This document shows, piece by piece, positions 1 to 10,600 of a stretch of DNA of 64,000 nt. The DNA comes from Bacteroidales bacterium (GTDB taxonomy: Bacteria; Bacteroidota; Bacteroidia; Bacteroidales; VadinHA17): the NCBI GenBank assembly GCA_003142255.1, contig PLLO01000014.1, forward strand, positions 186,371 through 250,370, in the 5' to 3' direction. A program made the translations under genes and the position numbers. Every line of letters begins with the position of its first letter. Position 1 is the first letter of the stretch. The notes under the pieces were generated by a model. It had not been told where the DNA came from and searched no databases. It saw nothing but the letters and a program-made list of their open reading frames with translations.

Positions 1-999
1 ATTAAATATCTGTGGGATGGTAAAAACGAAGGTTGGCGCTGGAAAGTAAAAAAAGATGGCTCACCACTTGACGATGGTAAAGTTGTTTATGGACAAAGTT
101 TTGCCATTTATGCACTGTCCGAATATTATATTTCAACTGGTGATAAACGTGGGTTGGACTATGCTGAAAAAACCTTCGACCTTTTGCAAAAATATTGCGC
201 CGACACACATTATGGAGGATATTACGAAAACATGGAAGCCGATTGGGCTCCTTCACCCGGGGGCTTCAGTGGTGGCGACCGGAAAGGATTAGATACCCAT
301 TTACACCTCATGGAGTCATTTACATCGTTGTATCTTGCTTCCGGTAAAGAACTACACAAACGGAAACTGATAGAGATAATCAATCTGATCAATGAAAAAA
401 TGATTGATCATGAAGCCGGTTCCGGTATGGTACAATTTGATATGACCTGGAAATCTCTGCCGGCAATAAATATAAAACGTTCGTGGAATGCCGAACGTGA
501 GGGTGAAAAACCTGCAGATCCCACTGAAACAACTTCGTATGGCCACAACACTGAATTGGTATGGTTGATGGTTCGCTCCTTAAAAGCAGTAGGAGAATCG
601 GTAGAGCCTTACAAACCAATGTTCAAACAATTATTTGATAATGCCATTAAATACGGTGTTGACTATGAAAAGGGTGGACTATACAGGGATGGATTACGCA
701 AAGGTGGAGCCTTGATATTGGAAAAAGAGTGGTGGCAGCAAGCCGAAGCAATGATCGGCTTCCTTGAAGGATATGAACTGTTTAATGATGTAAAGTATTT
801 TAAAGCATTTCAAACTGTCTGGAACTTTGTAGATGAGAAAATGATAAATCATGAGGTTGGAGAATGGCGACGTTTGCTTGACCGTGAAGGAAACGTGATC
901 GATGGAAACATCGGTAATGAGTGGAAGGTAGCCTATCATTCAGGACGATCGATGATAGAGTGTGAAAAAAGGTTAAAAAAATTAATGCAATCGGAATAA
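1..999 (+). CDS. AGE-family 2-epimerase (cellobiose 2-epimerase-like), 5' partial
   Basis: The reading frame is open from base 1, so the gene starts upstream of the window; 332 codons are visible against about 390-410 for the family, leaving the N-terminal part missing. The family is an (alpha/alpha)6 barrel that interconverts the reducing-end sugar of disaccharides (glucose/mannose) or free N-acylhexosamines. Visible family landmarks are YGQSFAIYALSEYY near the start, DTHLHLMES, a GHNTELVWL segment carrying a probable catalytic histidine, EKEWWQQAEAMIGFLEGYEL, and a C-terminal WKVAYHSGRSMIE block. These match cellobiose/mannobiose 2-epimerases better than N-acylglucosamine epimerases. The TAA stop overlaps the ATG of the aldose 1-epimerase (TAATG), implying translational coupling: anomer and C2 epimerisation of the same released sugar is a plausible pairing. 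Exact substrate is inferred, not shown. Confidence 0.85.
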   Translation: MKYLWDGKNEGWRWKVKKDGSPLDDGKVVYGQSFAIYALSEYYISTGDKRGLDYAEKTFDLLQKYCADTHYGGYYENMEADWAPSPGGFSGGDRKGLDTHLHLMESFTSLYLASGKELHKRKLIEIINLINEKMIDHEAGSGMVQFDMTWKSLPAINIKRSWNAEREGEKPADPTETTSYGHNTELVWLMVRSLKAVGESVEPYKPMFKQLFDNAIKYGVDYEKGGLYRDGLRKGGALILEKEWWQQAEAMIGFLEGYELFNDVKYFKAFQTVWNFVDEKMINHEVGEWRRLLDREGNVIDGNIGNEWKVAYHSGRSMIECEKRLKKLMQSE

Positions 1000-2204
1000 T
1001 GATACCCAGGAATCCATATTTTAAAAAATTAGTAGGAGTACAAGAATCACCTATTCGGATTTCCGTTGAAAAAGTGATTACTGTGTTGGTGTTTGTTATC
1101 GCTATAGGAATGATCTCTTGCGTAAGCAAAAACGGTAATCATTCGGGGATTACTAAAGAACGATTCGGAGCTCTCCCTGATGGCCGGGAAGTAAACCTTT
1201 ATACTCTTCAAAACAGGAATAGTATGAAAGTTAAAATATCCGACTATGGATGCATTGTCCAAAGTATTATTGTTCCCGATCGAAACGAACATTTCACTGA
1301 CGTTGTATTGGGTTTCGATTCACTTCAGGGCTATTTAAAAAACAATTTGTACTTCGGATCAATTGTAGGCAGGTATGCAGACCGTATTGCCAACGGTAAG
1401 TTTATTCTGGATAGTACCGAATACTCACTGGAACAAAATAGTTTCCCGAATCATTTGCATGGAGGAGTTACAGGTTTTGATAAGGTATTGTGGAGTGCGA
1501 AAGAGATAGCATCTCCGAATTATTATACCTTGCAACTTACTTACAATAGTCCGGACGGCGACCAAGGTTATCCTGGAGAACTAAAAGTAAAGACAACTTA
1601 TAAGCTTAATGACAATAATGAATTGGAAATTCGCTATGAAGCTGTAACCAATAAGCCGACCATTGTTAACTTGACAAATCATACTTATTTCAATTTAAAA
1701 GATGGGGGTAAAAGCAGTATTTCCGATCATTTTCTTGTCTTGAATGCGGATCAGTTTGTACCGGTAAACAAGTTATTAATTCCTATTGGAGGATTCAGAA
1801 ATTGTGAAGGTACTCCCATGGACTTTAGGAAATCTGTTTCAATAGGAAATAGAATTGAATCAGAAGATGAGCAGATCCGATTCGGGAACGGTTACGACCA
1901 CTATTGGATTGTGAACCGCATTAATCAACAACTCGTAAAAGCGGCAATCGTAAATGAGCCGGTTACGGGCCGTGTACTTGAAGTCTGGACAACCCAACCT
2001 GCAATCCACCTTTATACAGGGAACTTTTTAAATGGAACCTTCAAAGGGAAAGCAGGTACGATATATCAAAAAAGAAATGGATTTTGTCTGGAAACACAAC
2101 ATATTGCAGATAGTCCGAATCATCTGGAATTTCCTTCTACAATCTTAAAACCAGGAGAAAAATATGATTATCGGACGGTTTTCAAATTTAACGTTGAAAA
2201 ATAA
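999..2204 (+). CDS. galM: Aldose 1-epimerase (mutarotase), probable lipoprotein
   Basis: Interconverts alpha and beta anomers of hexoses. The 401-residue product carries all hallmarks of the GalM family: GSIVGRYADRIANGKF, NHLHGG, SPDGDQGYPG, NLTNHTYFNL with the catalytic acid His228, YDHYW, and FCLETQHIADSPNH with the catalytic base Glu365. The N-terminus has a hydrophobic stretch ending in GMISC followed by polar residues, which looks like a lipoprotein signal, so the enzyme is probably anchored in the envelope facing the periplasm. The n-region is long (about 24 residues) and a GTG inside it could be the real start; the ATG at 999 is kept because it overlaps the upstream stop codon. It appears to be the last gene of the epimerase operon, with about 280 bp before the next gene. 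Confidence 0.9.
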   Translation: MIPRNPYFKKLVGVQESPIRISVEKVITVLVFVIAIGMISCVSKNGNHSGITKERFGALPDGREVNLYTLQNRNSMKVKISDYGCIVQSIIVPDRNEHFTDVVLGFDSLQGYLKNNLYFGSIVGRYADRIANGKFILDSTEYSLEQNSFPNHLHGGVTGFDKVLWSAKEIASPNYYTLQLTYNSPDGDQGYPGELKVKTTYKLNDNNELEIRYEAVTNKPTIVNLTNHTYFNLKDGGKSSISDHFLVLNADQFVPVNKLLIPIGGFRNCEGTPMDFRKSVSIGNRIESEDEQIRFGNGYDHYWIVNRINQQLVKAAIVNEPVTGRVLEVWTTQPAIHLYTGNFLNGTFKGKAGTIYQKRNGFCLETQHIADSPNHLEFPSTILKPGEKYDYRTVFKFNVEK

Positions 2205-2310
2205 TCTGAAATTACCAGTAATATGTTGAAACCAGTTGGATTCTGTAGATTATAATATAGGTGTAGGTTGTTATTCTCTGCGATGTAGGCGCTAAAGTTT
2301 GGTGTAATAT

Positions 2311-2331
2311 CTGATGTTTAGTGAACATCAG
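2311..2331. promoter_or_regulatory. Inverted repeat, possible operator upstream of the GH38 gene
   Basis: A perfect 8-bp inverted repeat, CTGATGTT-TAGTG-AACATCAG, lies about 150 bp before the alpha-mannosidase start in a 278-bp gap. A CAACTTTG sequence just downstream (2335-2342) resembles the Bacteroidota -7 element TAnnTTTG with one mismatch. No T-run follows, so a terminator is unlikely. An operator is inferred only from position. Confidence 0.3.
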
Positions 2332-2482
2332 TTTCAACTTTGCGCAGATCTTTCAAAATATGTGAAAGTATCCCACCTGCATTTTAAAAGACTATTAACT
2401 TGAAAACACATTATTTTTTTATATGAATCAGATATTCAAATATTTCAGCATCATATCACAAAAAAATATAAACTGAATTTCT

Positions 2483-5119
2483 ATGAAATCTATCAAAAAA
2501 AAACTAGTCCTGATCTTATTCCTTCTGATCTGCAAAGCAAAAACGGAGATGATTCATCCCTTGAAAAAAAGCGTTTATGCATTTCTATTTATTTTGTCTG
2601 GTATGCTTTTATTTTCACAAGTTGCTTATACTCAAGATTTAGGTAAAAGCAAAGTTCAATATATCGTCATAGGCACTCATATTGATACCGAATACGAATG
2701 GACACTGAAAAAAACAATTAATGAATATATCCCGGCCACATTGGATGATAATTTTAAAATGTTTGAAAAATATCCCGGATACATTTTAAATTTTGAAGGT
2801 GCATACCGTTATTCAATAATGAAACAGTATTATCCGGAGAAATATGAAAAATTAAAATATTATGTAAAAAAGGGGAACTGGTCAGTTAATGGCGCAATGT
2901 GGGAAGCTATAGATGCTAATCTACCTTCTGCTGAGTCTATTATAAGGCAGATTCTTTATGGTAATTTATTTTTTGAAAAAGAATTTGGATTGAGATGTAT
3001 TGATGTTTATTTGACGGATTCTCCGGGTTATAATGCAGCTTTCCCAAGTTTGTTATCTCATTGTGGTATAAAAGGTTTCTCTACTCAAAAAACCTATGCA
3101 TCATGGCTTCCTTCCCCAGTTGGTGCCATACCAAAACCTTTTGATATTGGTGTATGGGAAGGTGTGGATGGGGAATCTATTGTAGCTGTATTGGATCCAG
3201 GAACTTACGTAAGCGGATGGGATATTAGATTAAACCAGATCAATACATTGGGTGCAATTTCCGGTATTTATGCAGCTTATGATTATATGGGGAATGGAGA
3301 TATTGGTGGTGCATGTTGCTGTAATCACAGGGGTTGTAATGAAAATGATGTCATTTCTCTTTATGATAGGATAAAGCAAAATGACACCTCTGAAGTGAAA
3401 GTTATCATTTCTAAATCTGATCAGCTTTTTAGAGATTTAACGGTTGAACAAATCAGTAAACTGCCCAGATATAAAGGTGATATTATAATGCGTGAACATG
3501 GAACAGGGTTATATACCGCTAGACCGTTTATGAAATATAAAAACAGAAAAAATGAAATATCGGCCTATGCAGCAGAATCTTCATCTGTGATAGATTTGAT
3601 TGTGAATAAAAATACATATCCTGCCGATAAAATTAGTCATGCTTGGTTAAAAATATTGCAACATCAGATGCACGATGATATTACAGGAGGGTGCATCCCC
3701 GAAGTATACAAAACATCTATTGCTGATGAAGATACTGCTTATAACGAATTTCAAAGCATCATAAATAATTCGTCAGCGAATATTATTGCATCCATGAACA
3801 CTTCTGTGAAAGGGATGCCTGTTGTAGTATATAATCCGATGGCTATTCCCCGACAAGATATAGCTACCATTACCTTAAAACAGAAACTATCACCTAACCA
3901 AACGATAAAAGTATTTAATACTGGAAACAGGGAAGTTCCGGCACAAATAATCAAAGAAAGCAAAGACAGTATTCAGATAATATTTTTAGCGGATACTCCC
4001 CCACTGAGTTATTCAGTGTTTTATGTGATAATAGTAAAGAATGAAGATAAGCAACCATTGGTTGAGTTGCAGATTTCCGAGAAAAGCATGGAAAACAATA
4101 AGTATATCGTAACCATTGATAAAAATGGGAATATCTGTTCTATCCGGGATAAAGAATTAGCAAGAGAGGTTATTGCCGAACCTGTTCAACTTTTACTATT
4201 CAAAGATTGCCCAAAGCATTATCCTCAATATGAAGTGGCATATAGCGATTTACAGGAACCAAAGGGAATGGTAGATGGTAAACCGGAAATCAAAATTCTT
4301 GAAAATGGTCCGGTGCGTATAAAGATGCAGGTTCTACGGCATACGGCAGGTTCTATATTTATTGAAAACATATCATTATGCGCGGGAGATGCATCGGATA
4401 ATATTGAGATTGAAAATACGATGGATTGGCATACAGATTCAACATTACTGAAAGTGTCGTTTCCTCTTGGTGTTTCCAACAACAGCGCAGTATACGACTT
4501 AGGGTTAGGCGTTTCTGAAAGAGGAACCAATACGATGAACCAATATGAAGTCCCGGTTCATCAATGGGCAGAACTGACTAATTCTGTTAAAGACTTTGGA
4601 ATAGCTATCCTGAATGACAGTAAATATGGTATGGATAAGCCAACATCAAACACGTTAAGATTAACATTACAACATTCTCCGGCCGGTGGCTATAACGACA
4701 GTATAAAAATATCTTCAACCAGATATGCTCTATATGCACATAAAGGTGACTGGAGGCAGGGAAATGTTGTAAACCAGGCTTTGTGCTTCAATCACCCGCT
4801 GATGGCATTTAATACGACAAAACATCAGGGGAAATTAGGGAGGGAAATCTCATTATTGAACATAAATAAACCCGATAATGTAGCTATTATGTCAATCAAA
4901 AAAGCTGAGAAAAACTCAAATATTATTATTCGTTTTAGGGAAACAAAAGGAGAAAAGGCTGAAAATATTAATATTTCATTCATGGATAAAATATTACATG
5001 CTTATGAAGTAAATGGAATGGAAGACCGGTTGGGAGATGCAACCATTAATGACAAAAATAAATTGAGATTCGATTTAACGCCATTTCAATTAAAAACATT
5101 TGAGATAGTATGTGAGTAA
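2483..5119 (+). CDS. GH38-type alpha-mannosidase, secreted
   Basis: Predicted to remove alpha-mannose from N-glycan or mannan chains in the periplasm. At 878 residues it matches GH38 in length and order: GTHIDTEYEW with metal ligands His66 and Asp68, a GNWSVNGAMWEAIDANLPSAE block, the LTDSPGYN motif with the likely nucleophile Asp179 (family form DsFGy), a helical middle domain containing LQHQMHDDITGG, and a beta-rich C-terminal half. A second Met at 2549 begins a textbook signal peptide (MIHPLKKSV..., cleavage after AYTQ), so the real start may be 2549; the first 22 codons would then be untranslated. Unusual is a cysteine-rich stretch, ACCCNHRGC, where relatives have a GDxGGAPxEESV segment. 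The gene is clearly AT-richer than the core genome (17 of 60 bases G or C at 2761-2820). Confidence 0.82.
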   Translation: MKSIKKKLVLILFLLICKAKTEMIHPLKKSVYAFLFILSGMLLFSQVAYTQDLGKSKVQYIVIGTHIDTEYEWTLKKTINEYIPATLDDNFKMFEKYPGYILNFEGAYRYSIMKQYYPEKYEKLKYYVKKGNWSVNGAMWEAIDANLPSAESIIRQILYGNLFFEKEFGLRCIDVYLTDSPGYNAAFPSLLSHCGIKGFSTQKTYASWLPSPVGAIPKPFDIGVWEGVDGESIVAVLDPGTYVSGWDIRLNQINTLGAISGIYAAYDYMGNGDIGGACCCNHRGCNENDVISLYDRIKQNDTSEVKVIISKSDQLFRDLTVEQISKLPRYKGDIIMREHGTGLYTARPFMKYKNRKNEISAYAAESSSVIDLIVNKNTYPADKISHAWLKILQHQMHDDITGGCIPEVYKTSIADEDTAYNEFQSIINNSSANIIASMNTSVKGMPVVVYNPMAIPRQDIATITLKQKLSPNQTIKVFNTGNREVPAQIIKESKDSIQIIFLADTPPLSYSVFYVIIVKNEDKQPLVELQISEKSMENNKYIVTIDKNGNICSIRDKELAREVIAEPVQLLLFKDCPKHYPQYEVAYSDLQEPKGMVDGKPEIKILENGPVRIKMQVLRHTAGSIFIENISLCAGDASDNIEIENTMDWHTDSTLLKVSFPLGVSNNSAVYDLGLGVSERGTNTMNQYEVPVHQWAELTNSVKDFGIAILNDSKYGMDKPTSNTLRLTLQHSPAGGYNDSIKISSTRYALYAHKGDWRQGNVVNQALCFNHPLMAFNTTKHQGKLGREISLLNINKPDNVAIMSIKKAEKNSNIIIRFRETKGEKAENINISFMDKILHAYEVNGMEDRLGDATINDKNKLRFDLTPFQLKTFEIVCE

Positions 5120-5220
5120 TTTTAAAGATTCACAGTATTGATTATTTGTTGAATAAGATTCATTCCACAATAGAACGTCTATGTACTAGCATTCGCAAAC
5201 ACAATAGTATAAAATGAGCC

Positions 5221-5235
5221 ACATGGAGGTTCCAT
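5221..5235 (+). repeat. Palindromic 15-mer, copy 1 (ATGGA-N3-TCCAT core)
   Basis: ACATGGAGGTTCCAT contains a 5-bp inverted repeat with 3-nt spacer. Its exact reverse complement recurs at 11070-11084. The site lies 144 bp upstream of the six-hairpin glycosidase start, a position suited to an operator. Confidence 0.45.
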
Positions 5236-5378
5236 CGTACCACTGAAATAATTTATTATATATTGAAACACCCATGATTTGGCAAAGCACAAACACTTGT
5301 TGCCTCGAGCATGTGGATGAAATTTTAATTTCTTATCTGTTTTCAAATGCTGATATTGTTTAACTTAATAATTATTTA

Positions 5379-7367
5379 TTGATGAAAAAGATAATAGTTT
5401 TTATTTTATTTTTAATTACTCCTTATGTGTCAGGTCAAAACCGATGGAAGATACAATCCGACGGTTCCATCCAATGGGAAGTTATGCAAGACATTCCCCA
5501 CTATGACCATATTGAGATGAGTGGAGAGCAGGTCTCTACGGTACTACGCTATGGGGTAAATAGCGATGGCTCCTTTAGTCTCGAACGTTCTATGGTGTGG
5601 CCTATGCTTCGCACAATTCCCAACGATACGCATGGAAGTTTGATGCAACGGTATGCTATTGATTTTCCCTCTCTGTTGACGGTTAATGGGGCTACTTTGA
5701 AAAATGAAAACGTGAAATCTTTAACGCTGAATGGCGAGTTAATAGTTGTTAGTGAGTTTGGAACGCCATCACTTGTTACCCTGACACGGTACATTTTTCC
5801 CTCACCGACAAAGCCGATGATTTGTGAACGGTATGTGGTAAAAAACAGTTCCGATAAACCTATTAGCATTTCGGTACCCGAACAAAAAACAATTTATCAT
5901 ACCGATGCAGCGAAAGGCGTAGAAGGGAGTTATACCATTGAGATAGGAATACAGAATAGTGGAATTTTTCAGGTTGCATCCGGAAAAGAGATACAGTTTG
6001 ACACCTATATTCAAGCCTATTCCCCAAATAAAGGAGCAAATACTCCAAACGTTGAACAAGATTTAGTCGCCCGATATGCCTTTGTTCAACAGATGTGGAG
6101 CAATTTAGTTTTTGAAACGCCCGATGAGACCATCAATAAGATGTTCGCTTTTGCCAAGATTCGAGCAGCTGAGAGTATCTATAGGACAAGCGGCGGATTG
6201 ATGCACGGACCAGGGGGAGAATCCTACTATGCAGCTATTTGGGCAAATGACCAAGCAGAATATATTGGACCATTTTTCCCCTATTTAGGGTATAAAATCG
6301 GTAATGAAGCCTCCTATAATGCCTATCAGCATTTTGCACGGTTTATGAACAAAGAATACAAACCCATTCCAAGTTCTATTATAGCCGAGGGGAAAGATAT
6401 TTGGAATGGTGCAGGAGACAGAGGTGATGCTGCTATGATTGCATATGGTGCAGCAAGATATGCCTTGGTACGTGGAGACAAAGCGGAAGCGGAAAACCTA
6501 TGGTCGCTGATAGAATGGAGTTTGGAATATTGTCGTAAAAAACTTAATAAAGAAGGAGTTGTTACCTCCGACTCCGATGAATTAGAGGGACGATTCCCCT
6601 CTGGTAAAGCCAACTTATGTACCTCTACACTTTACTATGATGCATTATTATCGGCATCTTACTTAGGAAAAGACTTAAACAAAACCGCCAGACAACTCGC
6701 CACATATAAAAAACAGGCTCAAACGCTTAAAAAGGCAATCAATAGTTACTTTGGTGCAACCATTGACGGTTTTGAAACATATCGCTATTATGAAGGGAAT
6801 ACGGTACTTCGCTCATGGATTTGCATGCCCTTGGTAGTAGGAATTTTTGAAAGATCACAAGGTACGATAGATGCCCTATTCTCTCCTAAATTATGGACAA
6901 AAAACGGATTACTTACGCAAGCTGGAAGCGAAACATTTTGGGACAGATCGACCTTATACGCTCTACGTGGTGTGTTTGCAGCAGGAGAAACCGAGAAGGC
7001 GGTCAATTACCTCTCTTACTATGCCAATCAACGGTTATTGGGTGAGCATGTACCGTACCCCATTGAGGCATGGCCTGAAGGAAGTCAGCGTCATCTCTCT
7101 GCCGAGAGTGGACTGTTTTGTCGTATTATAACCGAAGGGGTCTTTGGTATTCGCCCCACAGGACTTCGTACATTCACAATCACTCCGCACTTGCCTCAAG
7201 CGTGGCACACCATGAACCTGAAAAAGATTCATGCGTTTGATTCCAATTTTGATATCAAGGTAAGACGAGAGAATAATAAAATAAGGGTAGCTGTTTATAG
7301 TTTTACAAATAAAGTGTTGTTAGACAAATTAATTAAGGAGGGGGAGTCTCTTGAAGTGAAGTTGTAA
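5379..7367 (+). CDS. Secreted six-hairpin glycoside hydrolase, family undetermined
   Basis: A 662-residue protein with a short signal peptide (MMKKIIVFILFLITPYVSGQ). The first roughly 230 residues are beta-rich and resemble the N-terminal super-sandwich of clan-type alpha/alpha-barrel glycosidases. The rest is helical with repeated hairpins, containing GGLMHGPGGESYYAAIWANDQ, a WNGAGDRGDAAMIAYGAARYAL stretch, SETFWDRSTLYALRGVF and a closing GVFGIRPTGLRTFTITPHLP segment of the kind that ends GH65/78/94-like enzymes. Acidic residues in the EGKDIW...GDRGD region and in EAWPEGS are candidates for catalysis, but I cannot assign a CAZy family or substrate. It lies between the alpha-mannosidase and the beta-galactosidase, each separated by about 260 bp, suggesting separate promoters or one loosely packed operon. 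The start could also be the second Met at 5382. Confidence 0.65.
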   Translation: MMKKIIVFILFLITPYVSGQNRWKIQSDGSIQWEVMQDIPHYDHIEMSGEQVSTVLRYGVNSDGSFSLERSMVWPMLRTIPNDTHGSLMQRYAIDFPSLLTVNGATLKNENVKSLTLNGELIVVSEFGTPSLVTLTRYIFPSPTKPMICERYVVKNSSDKPISISVPEQKTIYHTDAAKGVEGSYTIEIGIQNSGIFQVASGKEIQFDTYIQAYSPNKGANTPNVEQDLVARYAFVQQMWSNLVFETPDETINKMFAFAKIRAAESIYRTSGGLMHGPGGESYYAAIWANDQAEYIGPFFPYLGYKIGNEASYNAYQHFARFMNKEYKPIPSSIIAEGKDIWNGAGDRGDAAMIAYGAARYALVRGDKAEAENLWSLIEWSLEYCRKKLNKEGVVTSDSDELEGRFPSGKANLCTSTLYYDALLSASYLGKDLNKTARQLATYKKQAQTLKKAINSYFGATIDGFETYRYYEGNTVLRSWICMPLVVGIFERSQGTIDALFSPKLWTKNGLLTQAGSETFWDRSTLYALRGVFAAGETEKAVNYLSYYANQRLLGEHVPYPIEAWPEGSQRHLSAESGLFCRIITEGVFGIRPTGLRTFTITPHLPQAWHTMNLKKIHAFDSNFDIKVRRENNKIRVAVYSFTNKVLLDKLIKEGESLEVKL

Positions 7368-7635
7368 ATTTTTATTTTTATGAAAATGGAAGTTCTAAAC
7401 TTGCGTAAAAATAATTATACCAACTTTGAAAACCTGTGGTCAAAGAATGGGAAGTAGTTAATTTTTTACCTTGGGAATCGTATTGACGGACATATTTAAG
7501 AGTTTTGCCATAATATATAGATTTCCAAGATTATAACCGAATATTTAATATATAATTTACTGACAATCTATATGTTGTATGTTAATAGCTTATTCTATTT
7601 CAATTCTTAATTTGCATAACTAATTAATATTCAAA

Positions 7636-10600
7636 ATGATAAAATTCCGTTTGTCTGTTTTGGGTATAGTTGCCATGTTTCTGTCAAACATATCCGTTTA
7701 TTCTCAGTACACATCACCGAAAGATTCTTTGGGAGGGGCACCTGTTCCTCCGGAAATAGAAAATCCTGAAATTTTGGGAATCAACAAAGAACCGGCTCAT
7801 GCTACTCTGATGCCTTATGCAAACCTTAATGAGGCTCTTGTTGCTAAAAGACATGCTTCCACTTTTTGCAGGAGCCTGAATGGTATGTGGAAATTCAACT
7901 GGGTTTCGTGGCCCCAGATGCGTCCGGTTGATTTTTACAAACCGGCATTCGATGTTTCTTCATGGAAAGATATACCGGTTCCTTCAAACTGGCAGTTACA
8001 TGGTTATGGGACACCATATTACAGGAATAATGGTTATACGTTCAGGAGAGATTTCCCATATGTAATGAGTATGCCTCCCAAAAACTATACCGCTTATGAA
8101 GAACGTAATCCGGTGGGTAGTTACCGTCGTGATTTTGATCTTCCATTGGACTGGAAAGGGCGCCAGATATTTTTGACGTTCGATGGTGTTGATGCCGGAT
8201 TCTTTCTCTGGGTTAACGGAGAGAAAGTCGGGTATAGTGTAAACAGCCGTAATGCTGCTGAGTTTGATGTTACAAAGTATGTGAAACCCGGTAAAAACAT
8301 GGTTGCAGTTGAAGTGTACAGGTATACTTCAGGATCTTACCTTGAAGACCAGGATATGTGGCGTCTGAGTGGTATTTTCCGTAATGTAACGGTCTGGAGT
8401 GCTCCCCAACAGCATATTCGCGATTTCTTTGTCAAAACTGACCTAGATGATCAGTATCGCAATGCAACTGTTGAAGTGACAGCAAAGGTGAAAAACTATG
8501 GGACCAAAGCATCTAAATCTTACAAACTGATGGCAACATTGTATGATGGCGAAAAAGCCGTTAATACAGCACAGTCAGAGGGCGTTGTACCGGCTATTCA
8601 GCCCGGTCAGAAGGCTTCTGTGAAACTTAGTTTTCAGGTTACAAATCCTGAAAAATGGACAGCCGAAACTCCGAAACTATATACCACGGTTCTGACATTA
8701 ACGAGTGGGGAAAATGTCGTTGAGACACTATCCTCACGGACCGGTTTCAGAGAAATAGAAATAAAAGGAAGACTCTTTCTTGTTAATGGTACCCCTGTTA
8801 AGCTTAAGGGTGTAAACCGTCATGAAAACTGGCCGGATGTTGGCCACGCTGTTACTGAAGACCAGATGATACGCGACCTTGAACTGATCAAACAGGGTAA
8901 CTGCAACCTTGTCCGCACCTGTCACTATTCCGACGACCCTCGCTGGTATGAGTTGTGTGACGAATATGGTATATTCCTGGTTGCCGAAGCAAATGTTGAA
9001 TGTCAGGGATTATCAGGCAGGTTTGATGAGGAGCCCAGAATGAAAGCAGCTATCATCGACAGGAATGTGGCAAACGTTGAGAACTTTAAAAACCATCCTT
9101 CAGTAATAATCTGGTCTTTGGGGAATGAGAATGGAAGAGGAGGATCAAACTTCAGGGCTGCCATGAGTACTATAAAAGGTATTGATCCGTCACGGCCGGT
9201 TCATTACGAAGGTTTTGGTATCGGGGTAAATAATCCGGCGGATATCGACAGTCGTATGTACACCAGCCCTGCTGAAGTTGAGAAAATTGCCAACGATGCT
9301 ACTTACACAAAACCATTCTTCCTGTGCGAATATGCCCATGCAATGTTCAATTCGATGGGTGCAATAGGTGAATATAATGATGTTTTTGACAAATACCCTG
9401 AATTGTTAGGTGGCGCAATCTGGGAATGGCAGGATCAGGGTATATATAATCGTCGTGATCCGAATCATCCAATTCTTGCTTATGGTGGTGGGTTTGGCGA
9501 ATTTCCGAACGACCACTATTTTATTCATAAAGGAGTTATTGCTTCTGACCGTTCTCTGAAACCGCATTACCCCGAAATGAAACATGTTTATCAGTGGATC
9601 AAAGTGTCGGTTGAAGATCTTGTAAAAGGTCAGTTCCTGATTCAGAATAAATATCAGTTTATCAATCTTAACGGTTTTACCGGGGTGTGGACATTGTCAG
9701 AAAACGGCACTGAGATTTCCCGCGGTGATATTAAACTACCAGTCATTGCTCCCGGAAAAGAAGCGGTGGTAACAATTCCATATAAGATATCAAAAACAAA
9801 TGAGGGTGCGGAGTATTTCCTGCGTATATCATTCGCTCTTGCAAATGATCAGATTTGGGCAAAAAAGGGATTCGAAATGATTTCGGAGCAATTCCAACTT
9901 CCTGTTGAGGCACGTGCAGTTAAACCAAATACTACACTGAATCCTGTTAATATGACTCAGAACGAAAAAGAGATTATCGTTAAGGGTTCAGGATTTACAG
10001 TTGTGTTTGATAAAGTTACAGGTACATTTTCCAGCCTTGAAAAAAATTGTGCTAACATGCTGCTTAAAGATGGAGGTCCAAGGTTGCATCTATGGCGCGC
10101 ACCTCACAGGGATGACGATATGTGGGCCGAAAGAAGCTGGGTAACATCAGGTCTGCGAGAGCTGAAATGGACGACACAGTCCGTTACTGCTGAGCAGAAA
10201 TCTCCTTCGTCTATTACTATCTCCGCCAAACTCTTTGCAGAAGGTAAAAACAACTTCACGGTTAACCATAATGTTGTTTATACTATTTCCGGTGATGGCT
10301 CAATTAAATCTGAAAATAGCTTTAGTTCAAGTAATCCGCAACAGGTTGTTGCACGCGTTGGAGTGAGGATGTTTCTGAACAAACAGTTTGACCAGGTTTC
10401 CTATTTTGGCCGCGGCCCTATGGAAAATTATTCTGACCGAAAACGCGGGTTTGATGTAGGTGTTTATAAAAGTACTGTCAAAGAGCAACTTACTCCATAT
10501 GAGAAACCAATGGACTGTGGAAATCATGAGGATGTACGGTGGGCTAAAGTAACCACTGCATTAGGGAATGGACTTATGGTACAATCCGACAGTACACTCC

